Origin: Inquilinus ginsengisoli_B
Lineage (GTDB): Bacteria > Pseudomonadota > Alphaproteobacteria > DSM-16000 > Inquilinaceae
Direction of reading: 5' to 3'
NCBI RefSeq assembly: GCF_050434925.1
Contig: NZ_JBNDJK010000001.1
Location: 3,596,001-3,660,000, forward strand
DNA length: 64,000 bases
Numbering within the stretch: the first letter of the stretch is position 1; every line of letters starts with the position of its first letter. Shown here in pieces: positions 10,219 through 21,645 of the stretch. A model generated the notes under the pieces. That model had not been told where the DNA came from and did not search any database. It saw only the letters and a list, made by a program, of their open reading frames with translations. A program made the position numbers and the translations under genes.

Positions 10219-11298
10219 TCAGGCTTCCACGCCCTCGACATACCAGTCCATCTTGGCGATCTCGTCGTCGCTCAGGGCCTTGCCCTCGGGCACGACCAGC
10301 TCGCCCTTCTGGTTCTTGATCGGGCCGGCGAAGGGGTCGAGCGTGCCGGCGATGATGTCGGCCTTGGTCTTCTCCGCCGCGGCCACCACCTCGGCCGGGA
10401 TCGCCTCGTTGTACGGCGCCAGCGTGACCATGCCGTGCTTGAAGCCCCACCAGATGCTCGAGGTCTTCCAGCTGCCGTCGAGCACGGCCTGCACCCGCTC
10501 GACGTAATACGGACCCCAATTGTCGACGATCGAGGTCAGTTGCGCCTTGGGCGCGAAGTTGCGCATGTCCGACGCCTGGCCGAAGCCGTGGACGCCGCGG
10601 GCCTCGGCGACCTGGATCGCCGCCGGGCTGTCGGTGTGCTGGCACAGGATGTCGGCGCCGCCGTCGATCAGCGCCTTGGCGCCGTCGCTCTCCTTGCCCG
10701 GGTCGTACCAGCTGTTGACCCAGATCACCTTCACCTTCATGTCCGGTCGGATCTTCCGCGCCGCCAGGGTGTAGGCGTTGATGCCCATCACCACCTCGGG
10801 GATGGGAACCGAGCCGATATAGCCGGTGACGCCGGTCTTGGTCATGTGGCCGGCGATGGTGCCGCACACCGCGCGCCCTTCATGGAAGCGGGCGTTGTAG
10901 GTGCTGACATTCGGCGCGGTCTGATAGCCGGTGGCATGCTCGAACTTCACCTTCGGCAGCGCCTTGGCCGCCCGGATCGTCGGGTTCATGTAGCCGAACG
11001 ACGTGGTGAAGATCAGCTCGTTGCCGGCCTGGGCCAGCTGGCGCAGCACGCGCTCGGCGTCCGGGCCTTCCGGCACGCTCTCGACATAGCTGGTCTTCAC
11101 CTTGTCGCCGAAATGCGCGTCGATCTCGCGGCGGGCGAGGTCGTGGCCATGGGTCCAGCCATAATCGCCGATCGGCCCGATATAGATGAAGCCGACCTTC
11201 AGCGGCTCCGCTGCCCAGACCCGGCCGGGCAGGACCGTCGTCGCCAGGGTGGCCGCGGAGCCCGCCAGCACCGACCGGCGGGAGAAGCGCATCGACAT
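10219..11298 (-). CDS. BMP-family ABC transporter substrate-binding protein (purine nucleoside/base type)
   Basis: Periplasmic binding component of the importer encoded just upstream. The 359-residue protein has a twin-arginine-like export signal (FSRRSVLAGSAATLATT, cleavage near VWAAEP) and the BMP/Med fold: KVGFIYIGPIGDYGWTHGHD, ELIFTTSFGYMNPT, GYIGSVPIPEVVMGINAY, VIWVNSWYDPGKE, GADILCQHTDSPAAIQ. ATG 11298 is picked because AAGGAGGT lies 4 nt upstream. Last gene of an ATPase-permease-permease-BMP operon. BMP proteins with this partner set usually bind nucleosides or purine bases, which fits the catabolic genes around it; ligand not proven. Confidence 0.92.
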   Translation of the reverse strand: MSMRFSRRSVLAGSAATLATTVLPGRVWAAEPLKVGFIYIGPIGDYGWTHGHDLARREIDAHFGDKVKTSYVESVPEGPDAERVLRQLAQAGNELIFTTSFGYMNPTIRAAKALPKVKFEHATGYQTAPNVSTYNARFHEGRAVCGTIAGHMTKTGVTGYIGSVPIPEVVMGINAYTLAARKIRPDMKVKVIWVNSWYDPGKESDGAKALIDGGADILCQHTDSPAAIQVAEARGVHGFGQASDMRNFAPKAQLTSIVDNWGPYYVERVQAVLDGSWKTSSIWWGFKHGMVTLAPYNEAIPAEVVAAAEKTKADIIAGTLDPFAGPIKNQKGELVVPEGKALSDDEIAKMDWYVEGVEA

Positions 11299-11377
11299 GA
11301 AGACCTCCTTGTTGTGATTCATCGGATGATAGCGATCCGTGATTGGAAGCGCGATTGGGATCGCGCTCCTGTCCGGC

Positions 11378-12301
11378 CTAGATCGAAGGCCGGAACGGCT
11401 TGCCCAAAGCCGCCGGCGCCTGCAGCCGGCCGCGCCACGGCCCGGCGGCGATGATCACCAGCACCGCAATGGTGGCGAGGTAGGGCAGCATGGTGAAGAC
11501 CTGCGGCGGCACCTCGATGCCGCCGATGCCCTGGGCGTGCAGCTGCAGGATGGTGACGCCGCCGAACAGATAGGCGCCCAGCAGCACCCGCCATGGCCGC
11601 CACGACCCGAACACCACCAGCGCCAGCGCGATCCAGCCGCGGCCGGCGGTCATGCCCTCGATCCACAGCGGCGTGTAGGACAGCGACAGGAAGGCCCCGG
11701 CCAGTCCGGCCATGGCGCCGCCGAACAGGCAGGCGAGATAGCGCACCAGCAGCACCGGATGGCCGATCGAATGCGCCGATTCCGCGGATTCGCCGACCGC
11801 GCGCAGCACCAGCCCGGCGCGGCTGCGCTTCAGGAACCAGGCGACGCCGAAGGTCATGGCGACCGACAGGTAGACCAGCGCGTCCTGGCCGAACAGCAGC
11901 GGGCCGATGACCGGCAGGTCGGTCAGCACCGGCAGCGACAGCTTCGGCAGCGGCGCGATCGGGTGGCCGACGAAGCCGGAGCCGAGCAGGGCGCTGAGGC
12001 CGACGCCGAAGATGGTCAGGGCCAGGCCGGTGGCGACCTGGTTGGCCATCAGCGTCAGGGTCAGCACGGCGAAGATCAGCGACATCGCCGCGCCGGCCAG
12101 AGCCGCGGCCAGGATGCCCAGCGCCGGCTGGCCGGTGGTGAAGGTCACCGCGAAGCCGGTGACCGCGCCGATCAGCATCATGCCCTCGACGCCGAGGTTG
12201 AGGACGCCGGAGCGCTCGACCACCAGCTCGCCCAGCGCGGCGAGGAGCAGGGGGGTGGCGGCGGTGATCACCGTCGCCGCGATCAGGACCAGGATATCCA
12301 T
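11378..12301 (-). CDS. ABC transporter permease, nucleoside/BMP type (second permease)
   Basis: A 307-residue inner-membrane permease of the branched-chain/nucleoside superfamily, about nine hydrophobic segments. Recognisable stretches are LGELVVERSGVLNLGVEGMM, the usual motif of the smaller BMP-type permease, ANQVATGLALTIFGVGLSAL, LRAVGESAESAHSIGHPV and TAGRGWIALALVVFGSWRP. Its ATG overlaps the stop of the previous permease by one base (TGATG), showing translational coupling. Pairs with the 12301-13392 permease to form the membrane channel. Confidence 0.93.
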   Translation of the reverse strand: MDILVLIAATVITAATPLLLAALGELVVERSGVLNLGVEGMMLIGAVTGFAVTFTTGQPALGILAAALAGAAMSLIFAVLTLTLMANQVATGLALTIFGVGLSALLGSGFVGHPIAPLPKLSLPVLTDLPVIGPLLFGQDALVYLSVAMTFGVAWFLKRSRAGLVLRAVGESAESAHSIGHPVLLVRYLACLFGGAMAGLAGAFLSLSYTPLWIEGMTAGRGWIALALVVFGSWRPWRVLLGAYLFGGVTILQLHAQGIGGIEVPPQVFTMLPYLATIAVLVIIAAGPWRGRLQAPAALGKPFRPSI

Positions 12302-13392
12302 CACGACACCGTTGCGGGCTTGGAGGCGGCCTGGGCCGAGGCCCAGCGCAGGCGGTAGCGGACCAGCACGTCGGCGGCCAGCAGGTAGAACAGCAGCATG
12401 CCCTGGAACACGCCGGTCGCCGCGGTCGGCAGCCCGGCCGAGACCTGGGCGTTCTCGCCGCCGATATAGGACAGGGCCATGACCAGCCCGGCGGCGACGA
12501 TGCCGATCGGGTGCAGCCGGCCGAGGAAGGCGACGATGATGCCGGTGAAGCCGTAGCCCGGGGTCAGCTGCGGGATCAGCTGGCCGATCGGGCCGGCGGC
12601 CTCGAAGGTGCCGGCCAGGCCGGCCAGCGCGCCGGACAGCAGCAGGGCGAACCAGGTCACGCGCTTGCGGCTGAAGCCGGCGAAGCGGGCGGCGGCCGGG
12701 GCCTGGCCGACCACCCGGATCTGGAAGCCGAACACGGTGCGGCCCATCAGGAACCAGGCGGCGACGGCGACCAGCCCCGCCGCCAGCACGCCGAGATGCA
12801 GCCGGGTGCCTTCGACCAGGATCGGCAGCACCGCGGCGTCGGTGAACATCCGGGTCTGCGGGAAATTGTAGCCGTCCGGGTCCTTCCACGGCCCGAACAC
12901 CAGGATCCCCAGCACCAGCGAGGCGACATAGGTCAGCATCAGGCTGGTCAGGATCTCGCTGACGTCGAAGCGGGTCTTCAGCAGGGCCGGGATCGCGGCA
13001 TAGGCCATGCCGCCCAGGGCGCCGGCGACGCACATCGCCGGCAGGATCCACCAGCCCTCCTCGCCCCAGAAGCCGAGCGCGACGGCACCGGCGGCGATGG
13101 CGCCCATGATCAGCTGGCCCTCGGCGCCGATGTTCCAGACATTGGCGCGGAAGCCGATGCCGAGCCCGATGGCGATCAGGATCAAGGGCGCCGCCTTCAC
13201 CCCCAGCTCGGTCCAGCCGTAGAAGCTTTCGACCGGCGCGATCAGGAACTGGTAAAGCGTCTCGGCCGGGTCCAGCCCGAGGGCCAGGAACAGCAGCCAG
13301 CCGCTGGCGATGGTCAGGGCGATGGCGATCAGCGGCGTCAGCCAGACCATCGCGCGGGAGGGTTCGCGCCTCGGTTCGATCCTAAGCGACAT
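12301..13392 (-). CDS. ABC transporter permease, nucleoside/BMP type (first permease)
   Basis: A 363-residue inner-membrane permease. After a basic cytoplasmic N-terminus the first membrane helix is WLTPLIAIALTIASGWLLFL; family motifs are FRANVWNIGAEGQLIMGAIA, LKTRFDVSEILTSLMLTYVA, FQIRVVGQAPAAARFAGFS and the EAAGPIGQL-YGFTGIIVAFLG region. It overlaps the ATPase gene by 11 bp at its start and the second permease by 1 bp at its end, so the operon is tightly coupled. Family assignment is firm; the substrate is inferred from the purine genes around it. Confidence 0.93.
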   Translation of the reverse strand: MSLRIEPRREPSRAMVWLTPLIAIALTIASGWLLFLALGLDPAETLYQFLIAPVESFYGWTELGVKAAPLILIAIGLGIGFRANVWNIGAEGQLIMGAIAAGAVALGFWGEEGWWILPAMCVAGALGGMAYAAIPALLKTRFDVSEILTSLMLTYVASLVLGILVFGPWKDPDGYNFPQTRMFTDAAVLPILVEGTRLHLGVLAAGLVAVAAWFLMGRTVFGFQIRVVGQAPAAARFAGFSRKRVTWFALLLSGALAGLAGTFEAAGPIGQLIPQLTPGYGFTGIIVAFLGRLHPIGIVAAGLVMALSYIGGENAQVSAGLPTAATGVFQGMLLFYLLAADVLVRYRLRWASAQAASKPATVS

Positions 13393-14953
13393 GGGCTGTA
13401 TGCTCCCTTTCCTCGGCCGCGTCCGGCTCGGCGCCGTGCAGCCCGCCCATCATCAGGCCGATCTCGGCGACCGAGATCTCGGCGGTCGGCCGCGCCTCGG
13501 ACAGCCGGCCGAGATTGATCACCGCCAGCCGGTCGGTGATCTGCAGCAGCTCGTCGAGGTCCTGCGAGATCACCACCACCGCGGTGCCGTTCTGGGCCAG
13601 GGTCATCAGCGCCTGGTGGATCGCCGTGGCGGCGCCGGCGTCGACGCCCCAGGTCGGCTGCGACACGATGAAGATCTCGGGCGTCTGCAGCACCTCGCGC
13701 CCGACCACGTATTTCTGCAGGTTGCCGCCGGACAGGCTGCCGGCCAGCGCCTCGGCATCGCGCGCCTTGACCCCGAACTCATGGATCACCCGCTCGGCAT
13801 AGCGGCGGGCCAGGCCGGCGCGGATCAGCCCGCCGGGCGCCAGCTTCATCCGGTTGCGGGCGCTCAGCAGCGTGTTGCCGGCCAGGCTCATCTCCGGCAC
13901 CGCGGCGTGGCCATTGCGCTCCTCCGGCACGGTGCACAGCCCCAGCAGGCGGCGCTGCTCGGCGCTCAGATGCGCCACCGGCTTGGCGCCGATGCGGATG
14001 GCCCCGGCCGGGCGGACCCGGCGCTCGCCCGACAGGGCCTGCGACAGCTCGGTCTGGCCGTTGCCGGCAATCCCGGCGATGCCCAGGATCTCGCCGGCGC
14101 CGACGGTGAAGCCGATCTGCTTCAGCGCCGTGCCGAACGGGCCGTCGGCGGGCAGGCTCAGGTTCTCGACAACCAGCTTCGGCTCGGACGCGCCGCGGGC
14201 GCCACGCCGCGACAGGGTGCGCAGCTCTGCCCCGATCATCATCTGCGCCATGCTGCGCGCGGTCTCGGCCGCCGGGTCGCAGGTGCCCACCACCTTGCCA
14301 CCGCGCATGATCGTCGCCGCGTCGCACAGCGCCTTGATCTCGTGCAGCTTGTGGCTGATGTAGAGGATCGAGCAGCCCTCCGATGCCAGGCGGCGCAGCG
14401 TCTCGAACAGCCGCTCCACCTCCTGCGGGGTCAGGACCGAGGTCGGCTCGTCCATGATCAGCAGCTTCGGGTCCTGCAGCAGGCAGCGCACGATCTCGAC
14501 CCGCTGGCGCTCGCCGACCGACAAGGTGTGGATCTCGCGATGCGGGTCCAGCGGCAGGCCATAGGCCTCGGACACCTCGCGGATGCGCTTGGCCAGGACC
14601 CGCCGGTCGGGCGGGCTCTCCAGGCCCAGCGCGATGTTCTCGGCCACAGTCAGCGCCTCGAACAGCGAGAAGTGCTGGAACACCATGCCGATGCCGAGGC
14701 GCCGGGCCTCGTGCGGGCTGGCGGGGCGGGCCGGCTGGCCGTTCCACAGGATCTCGCCGGCATCGGGCTGCAGCAGGCCGTAGATCGATTTCACCAGCGT
14801 CGACTTGCCGGCGCCGTTCTCGCCGAGCAGCGCATGGATCTCGCCGGGCTGGACGGAAAAGCTTACCCCGTCGTTCGCGACGAGGCTCGCGAACCTCTTG
14901 GTGATGCCGCGGAGTTCGATGCGCGCGGGGCCGGCCCCCGGGTTGCGGTCCAT
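13382..14953 (-). CDS. ABC transporter ATP-binding protein, double NBD, BMP/nucleoside type
   Basis: A 523-residue protein with two nucleotide-binding domains. The first has Walker A GENGAGKSTL, signature LSVGERQRVEIV and Walker B LLIMDEPTSVLTPQE; the second is degenerate at Walker A (GIAGNGQTEL) but keeps LSGGNLQKYVVGRE, as usual for sugar and nucleoside importers of this class. ATG 14953 has AGGAGG 4-5 nt upstream. The start lies inside the 3' end of xdhC, a 91-bp overlap in another frame, so xdhC and the importer operon are probably transcribed together. Energises import through the two downstream permeases. Confidence 0.93.
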   Translation of the reverse strand: MDRNPGAGPARIELRGITKRFASLVANDGVSFSVQPGEIHALLGENGAGKSTLVKSIYGLLQPDAGEILWNGQPARPASPHEARRLGIGMVFQHFSLFEALTVAENIALGLESPPDRRVLAKRIREVSEAYGLPLDPHREIHTLSVGERQRVEIVRCLLQDPKLLIMDEPTSVLTPQEVERLFETLRRLASEGCSILYISHKLHEIKALCDAATIMRGGKVVGTCDPAAETARSMAQMMIGAELRTLSRRGARGASEPKLVVENLSLPADGPFGTALKQIGFTVGAGEILGIAGIAGNGQTELSQALSGERRVRPAGAIRIGAKPVAHLSAEQRRLLGLCTVPEERNGHAAVPEMSLAGNTLLSARNRMKLAPGGLIRAGLARRYAERVIHEFGVKARDAEALAGSLSGGNLQKYVVGREVLQTPEIFIVSQPTWGVDAGAATAIHQALMTLAQNGTAVVVISQDLDELLQITDRLAVINLGRLSEARPTAEISVAEIGLMMGGLHGAEPDAAEEREHTAHVA

Positions 14954-15822
14954 GCAGCCTCCTGTTCTGGAGCCGCCCCCGACGCCGGTTTGTCGGCGGG
15001 GGCGGACACGTCCTTAGCCTTGGCGAAGGCGATGAGCAATTCCGCCGCGACCATGGCGGCGATGACGGGCGGGCGCTTGTCCCGCCCGAGGCCAGCCCCG
15101 ATCGGGCAGGTCAGGGATTCCGGGCGCCGCGGGTCGTTGCCGCGGGCCCGGAACCAGCGCTCGAAGCGCTCGCGCTTGGTGGCCGATCCGATCAGCCCGA
15201 TATAGGCGGCGTCACCGCGCCGCAAGGCCGCCTCGGTGACCTCGAAATCCATGGCGTGGCTGTGGGTCATGACCAGATAGGCGGCGCCGGCCGGGGCCTC
15301 GGCAATGACGTCGGTCGGGGTCGGCGTCAGCCGCCGGACGACGCCCTCCGGGATCTCGGCCGGGAACTCGTCGGCGCGGCCGTCGACCCATTGGATCTTC
15401 ACCGGCAGCGGCGCCAGGGCGCGGGCCAGCGCCTTGCCGACATGGCCGGCACCGAAGATCAGGACACTGGGCCGGGTCGCGGCCTCCTCGGCCTCCTCGG
15501 CCTCGATCCGGGCCAGGGTGGCGCCGTCCGCCAATTCCAGTTCGATCACCACGAAGCCGCCGCAGCACTGGCCGATGGCCGGGCCGAGCGGCATCTCGAC
15601 CCGCTGCGACTGCTCCTTGGCGGCGATCAGGGCCCGGGCGGCGGCGATCGCATCCCACTCCATCCGTCCACCGCCGATGGTGCCGCGGGCGGCGCCGGCG
15701 GTGACCAGCATGTGCACCCCGGCCTCGCGCGGGGTCGAGCCGCGAGCCTCCGCCAGCGTCACCAGCACCGCCGGCTCGCCATCGCCGAGCCACAGCCGCA
15801 GGGTGGGGGCGAGGGGGGTCAT
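14863..15822 (-). CDS. xdhC: Xanthine dehydrogenase accessory protein XdhC
   Basis: Molybdenum-cofactor chaperone that binds Moco, helps its sulfuration and inserts it into XdhB. The 319-residue protein has the N-terminal XdhC domain (PAVLVTLAEARGSTPREAG, GTIGGGRMEWDAIAA, GPAIGQCCGGFVVIELE, with the cysteine pair in the Moco-binding loop) and a C-terminal Rossmann domain (VLIFGAGHVGKALARAL, VMTHSHAMDFEVTEAAL, AYIGLIGSATKRERFERW). ATG 15822 (MTPLAPTLRLWL) is used; a longer frame to 15849 is possible. The last 30 residues are low complexity and overlap the ABC ATPase start by 91 bp. Downstream of xdhB, separated by a repeat element. Confidence 0.94.
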   Translation of the reverse strand: MTPLAPTLRLWLGDGEPAVLVTLAEARGSTPREAGVHMLVTAGAARGTIGGGRMEWDAIAAARALIAAKEQSQRVEMPLGPAIGQCCGGFVVIELELADGATLARIEAEEAEEAATRPSVLIFGAGHVGKALARALAPLPVKIQWVDGRADEFPAEIPEGVVRRLTPTPTDVIAEAPAGAAYLVMTHSHAMDFEVTEAALRRGDAAYIGLIGSATKRERFERWFRARGNDPRRPESLTCPIGAGLGRDKRPPVIAAMVAAELLIAFAKAKDVSAPADKPASGAAPEQEAAWTATRGPAPRASNSAASPRGSRASSRTTG

Positions 15823-15879
15823 GCGAACCCTCCGGCATCGCATCCGCAATAGCTTTCCCGTAGGCGCTCATCGCACAAT

Positions 15880-16053
15880 TGAGTCCCCCCTCCCCTTGCG
15901 GGAGGGGGGCAGGGGGAGGGGGCTGCGCGCGTCCGCGCGCGAACGGGCAGGGCACCGGACTCGCTATCCATGCCGGTTTGCGACGGTCTGGGCCAGCTCG
16001 AGCCGAGAGAACCCCCTCCCCCTAATCCCCTCCCGCAAGGGGAGGGGGGACTA
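15880..16053. repeat. MITE-like palindromic element, family B copy 1
   Basis: About 174 bp with near-perfect terminal inverted repeats of about 45 bp (AGTCCCCCCTCCCCTTGCGG at one end, its complement at the other) around a variable centre that carries GCGCGCGTCCGCGCGC. A second full copy lies in the opposite orientation at 34234-34404. A fragment of one end is repeated at 16081-16103. The whole xdhB-xdhC gap is made of this material. Confidence 0.85.
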
Positions 16054-16132
16054 GAAAGAGGCGATGTGTGAACGCCGCAGTCCCACGAGGGGAGGGGGGA
16101 CTCAAAAAAGGCTGGCGCGTGCAGGAGCTGCA

Positions 16133-18491
16133 TCATCCCACGCCTCCCGCCGCCCTGACCCGTTCCACCGCGTCCAGCACCTTCTCCGGTGTCGCTGGCG
16201 GGTCGAGGCGCGGGCACACCTTGTGGTCGGCGACGCTCGCCACCGCGTCCGAAATCGCGTGCAGCACCGAGACGCCCAGCATCAGCGGCGGCTCGCCCAC
16301 GGCCTTGGAGCGGTAGATCGTCTCCTCATGGTTGCGCGTGTCGGCCAGCCGGACGTTGAAGATCTTCGGCCGGTCGCTCGCCACCGGGATCTTGTAGGTC
16401 GACGGCGCATGGGTCCGCAGCCGGCCCTTGGCGTCCCACCACAGCTCCTCCATGGTCAGCCAGCCGGCGCCCTGGACGAAGCCGCCCTCGATCTGGCCGC
16501 GGTCGATCGCCGGGTTCAACGACTGGCCGCAGTCGTGCAGGATGTCGGTCCGGTCCAGCCGGTACTCGCCGGTCAGCGTGTCGACCGTGACCTCGCTGAC
16601 CGCGGCGCCATAGGCGAAGTAGTAGAACGGCCGGCCGCGGCCGGCGGCGCGGTCCCAATGGATCTTCGGGGTCTTGTAGAAGCCGGCGGCGGACAGCTGC
16701 ACCCGGCCGAAATAGGCGGCGCGCACCAGGTCCGGGAACGGCACCTCCTGGTCGCCGATCTGCACCACATTGCGGCGAAACACCACCCGGTCGGGCGTCA
16801 CCTGCCAGCGCTCGGCGCCGAAGGCGACCAGCCGCTCCTTGATCGTCCGCGCCCCGGCCTGGGCCGCCATGCCGTTCAGATCGGCGCCGGAGGAGGCGGC
16901 GGTGGCCGAGGTGTTCGGCACCTTGCCGGTGGTGGTGGCGGTGATGTGGACGCGGCCGATATCGACCTGGAACTCCTCGGCCACGACCTGGGCGACCTTG
17001 ACGTACAGGCCCTGGCCCATCTCGGTGCCGCCATGGTTCAGGTGGATCGACCCGTCCTTGTAGACATGCACCAGCGCGCCGGCCTGGTTGTAGGCCGAGA
17101 AGGTGAAGGAGATGCCGAACTTCACCGGCGTCAGCGCCAGGCCGCGCTTGAGGATGCGGCTGGTCCTGTTCCAGGCGCGGATCTCGGCGCGCCGGGCCTG
17201 GTAGTCACTGTCGCGCTCCAGCTCCGCCACCAGCTCCGGCGCGATGTTGTCCTCGACCGTCTGGTGGTACGGCGTCACGTTGCGGTCGTCGGTGCCGTAG
17301 AAGTTCAGCTTGCGGATCTCCAATGGATCCTTTCCGACCGCGAAGGCGATCTCCTCGATCAGCCGCTCGCCCGCCACCACCCCCTGCGGCCCGCCGAAGC
17401 CGCGGAAGGCGGTGTTCGACTGGGTGTTGGTCTTCAGCGGCTGCGAGGCCAGCTGCACCGCCGGGTAGTAATAGGCGTTGTCGGCGTGGAACAGGGCGCG
17501 ATCGGTGACCGGGCCGGACAGGTCGGCCGACCAGCCGCAGCGGGCCGCCAGCAGCATCTCGACGCCCTCGATCCGGCCCTCCTCGTCGAAGCCGACGCTG
17601 TAGTCGACCTCGAAATCGTGACGCTTGCCGGTGATCACCATGTCGTCGTCGCGGTCCGGCCGCAGCTTGGCGGCGCGGCCGGTGGCCTTGGCCACCAGGG
17701 CGGCCGTGGCGGCGAACAGGTTGCCCTGGGTCTCCTTGCCGCCGAAGCCGCCGCCCATGCGCCGGATCTCGACCGTCACCGCCGCGTCCGGCACGTCCAG
17801 TACGGACGCCACGATGTGCTGCACCTCGCTCGGATGCTGGGTCGAGGAATGGACGGTGACGTCGCCATCCTCGCCCGGCAGGGCCAGGGCCACCTGGCTC
17901 TCCAGGTAGAAATGCTCCTGCCCGCCGATCCGCATCCGGCCGTCGATCCGCCGCGGCGCCGCCGCGATCGCCGCCCTGGCGTCGCCGCGCTTCAGCGTCA
18001 TCGGCTTGGTCACCAGCGTGCCGGCGGCCTTCGCGGCCTCATAGTCCAGGACCGGCGCCAGCTCCTCATAGTCGATCACGGCGAGGCGGGCGGCGCGGCG
18101 GGCCTGGTCGCGGGTCTCGGCAGCCACGGCGAAGACCGGCTGGCCGACATGCTGCACCAGGTCGGTGGCGAACAGCGGCTCGTCGCCCAGATGGTTGCAG
18201 CCGATGTCGTTCTCGCCGGGCACGTCCGCCGCGGTGAAGACCCGGACCACGCCGGGGGCAGCGCGGACCTGGGCCAGGTCGATCGACCGGATCCGCGCAT
18301 GGGCGTGGTCGCTCAGCCCCAGACAGACATGCAGCAGGCCCGCCGGCTCCGGGATGTCGTCGATATAGACGGCCTCGCCGCTGACATGCTTGTGGGCGCT
18401 GTCGTGCCGGCGCGGGTCGTGCACCGCGCCGTCGATGCGGTCGGCCGCCGGCTGGGCTTTGGCCTGGGCCCCGGCTTGGGACAAGGTGGTG

Positions 18492-18499
<8 letters not shown>
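16133..18499 (-). CDS. xdhB: Xanthine dehydrogenase, molybdopterin-binding subunit
   Basis: Large subunit that hydroxylates hypoxanthine and xanthine to urate at a sulfurated molybdenum centre. The 788-residue protein starts MPDTTLSQAGAQ and has SGEAVYIDDIPEP, GQEHFYLESQ, GGFGGKETQ and SNTAFRGFGGPQ, GTEMGQGLYVKVAQ and AVGEPPLMLG. The Glu of GGKET, the Arg of AFRGF and the Glu of GEPPL match the substrate-binding and catalytic residues of xanthine-specific enzymes (Glu802, Arg880 and Glu1261 in bovine numbering), which supports xanthine as substrate rather than another aldehyde or heterocycle. Its ATG overlaps the xdhA stop in ATGCCTGA. Cytoplasmic. Assignment is firm. Confidence 0.96.
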
Positions 18500-19964
<1,465 letters not shown>

Positions 19965-19967
19965 GAC

Positions 19968-20345
<378 letters not shown>

Positions 20346-20580
20346 CCTGCCTCTCCGTGTTGCCGGCGCCTTGGCGGTCCCTGGCGGTCCGTCCTGCCGC
20401 CGGGCATTATCGCCCTGTCCGGCCAGACGCGCTTGTCGTTTTGTTGCGATTGTCATGTTTCACCCGGCCTGCCTGTTGCTCAACGGCTGTTCGGCGGAAA
20501 GACTTTCAACGCAAAAGCGAAAGTGGATGCGGCCCGGGCCGCTATCCTGTGCTTGGGATCACGCGTGCGAGGGAGGATCG

Positions 20581-21489
20581 GTGTCCGTCTATCCGAGAAA
20601 TCTGGTCGGCTACGGCCCGAACCCGCCCCAGGCCGACTGGCCGGGCGGCGCCCGGCTGGCGCTGCAGTTCGTCCTCAATTACGAGGAGGGCGGCGAAAAC
20701 TCGATCCTGCATGGTGACGCAGCCTCCGAGAGCTTCCTGTCCGAGATCGTCGGCGCCCAGCCGCTCCCGGGCGTGCGCCACATCTCGATGGAATCGCTCT
20801 ACGATTACGGCGCCCGGGTCGGCGTCTGGCGCATCCTCAGGCTGTTCGAGCGCAAGGGGATCCCGCTGACCATCTACGCCGTCGCCATGGCGGCGGAGCG
20901 TCACCCGCAGGTGATCCGCGCCATGGTCGAGGCCGGGCACGAGATCGCCAGCCACGGCTATCGCTGGATCAACTACCAGTATGTCGGCGAGGACACCGAG
21001 CGCGAGCATATCCGCAAGGCCGCGGAGATCCTGGAGCAGGTGTCGGGCCAGCGCCCGCTCGGCTGGTACACCGGCCGCACCAGCCCCAACACCCGGCGGC
21101 TGGTGGCCGAGCATGGCGGCTTCCTGTACGACGCCGACGCCTATGACGACGACCTGCCCTATTGGGAGCGGGTGGGGGACACGCCGCAGCTGATCGTGCC
21201 CTACACGCTGGACGCCAACGACATGCGCTTCGCCGCGGTCCAGGGCTTCAACTCCGGCGACCAGTTCTACGCCTATCTCAAGGACAGCTTCGACGCGCTG
21301 TACCGGGAGGGTGCGGAGACGCCGCGGATGATGTCGGTCGGGCTGCATTGCCGCATCGTCGGCCGGCCGGGCCGGATCATGGCGCTGGAACGGTTCCTCG
21401 ATTATGCGAAGCAGCATGACGGCGTCTGGTTCTGCCGCCGCATCGAGATCGCGCGGCATTGGCGGGAGAAGCATCCGTATGGCGGCTGA
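20581..21489 (+). CDS. puuE: Allantoinase PuuE (polysaccharide-deacetylase fold)
   Basis: Hydrolyses allantoin to allantoate without the metal centre of the classical amidohydrolase. The 302-residue protein begins SVYPRNLVGYGPNPP and shows LQFVLNYEEGGENSILHGD, YGARVGVWRILRLFER, EIASHGYRWINYQ and GWYTGRTSPNTRRLVAEHGG, all characteristic of PuuE. The start is GTG 20581 with GGGAGGA 5 nt upstream; frames extending to 20143 run through uraH. The 235-bp gap to divergent uraH should hold both promoters. Sits just upstream of uraD. Confidence 0.95.
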   Translation: MSVYPRNLVGYGPNPPQADWPGGARLALQFVLNYEEGGENSILHGDAASESFLSEIVGAQPLPGVRHISMESLYDYGARVGVWRILRLFERKGIPLTIYAVAMAAERHPQVIRAMVEAGHEIASHGYRWINYQYVGEDTEREHIRKAAEILEQVSGQRPLGWYTGRTSPNTRRLVAEHGGFLYDADAYDDDLPYWERVGDTPQLIVPYTLDANDMRFAAVQGFNSGDQFYAYLKDSFDALYREGAETPRMMSVGLHCRIVGRPGRIMALERFLDYAKQHDGVWFCRRIEIARHWREKHPYGG

Positions 21490-21511
21490 GATGCTCACGA
21501 GCGCAGCAATC

Positions 21512-21613
21512 AGAGTGAGTCCCTCCTCCCGCAAGGGGAGGGGGGACTTAAAAAAGCTCATTTCAAAGGCGCCTGAATCCGATAGACCCCGCGGGAAAGC
21601 TGAGGGGGGACTA
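21512..21613. repeat. Partial family B palindromic element
   Basis: Contains one good terminal sequence (TCCCGCAAGGGGAGGGGGGA) and a decayed second one (CGCGGGAAAGCTGAGGGGGG). Lies between puuE and uraD, so the two genes are either read through it or separately transcribed. Confidence 0.7.
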
Positions 21614-21645
21614 GGTTGTGCTGGGCTGTGGGATGGGATCATCCG

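Noticed and set aside
15880..16107. CRISPR-like array of GC-rich repeats
   Set aside because: Repeats are inverted, few and unevenly spaced; they form a palindromic element.
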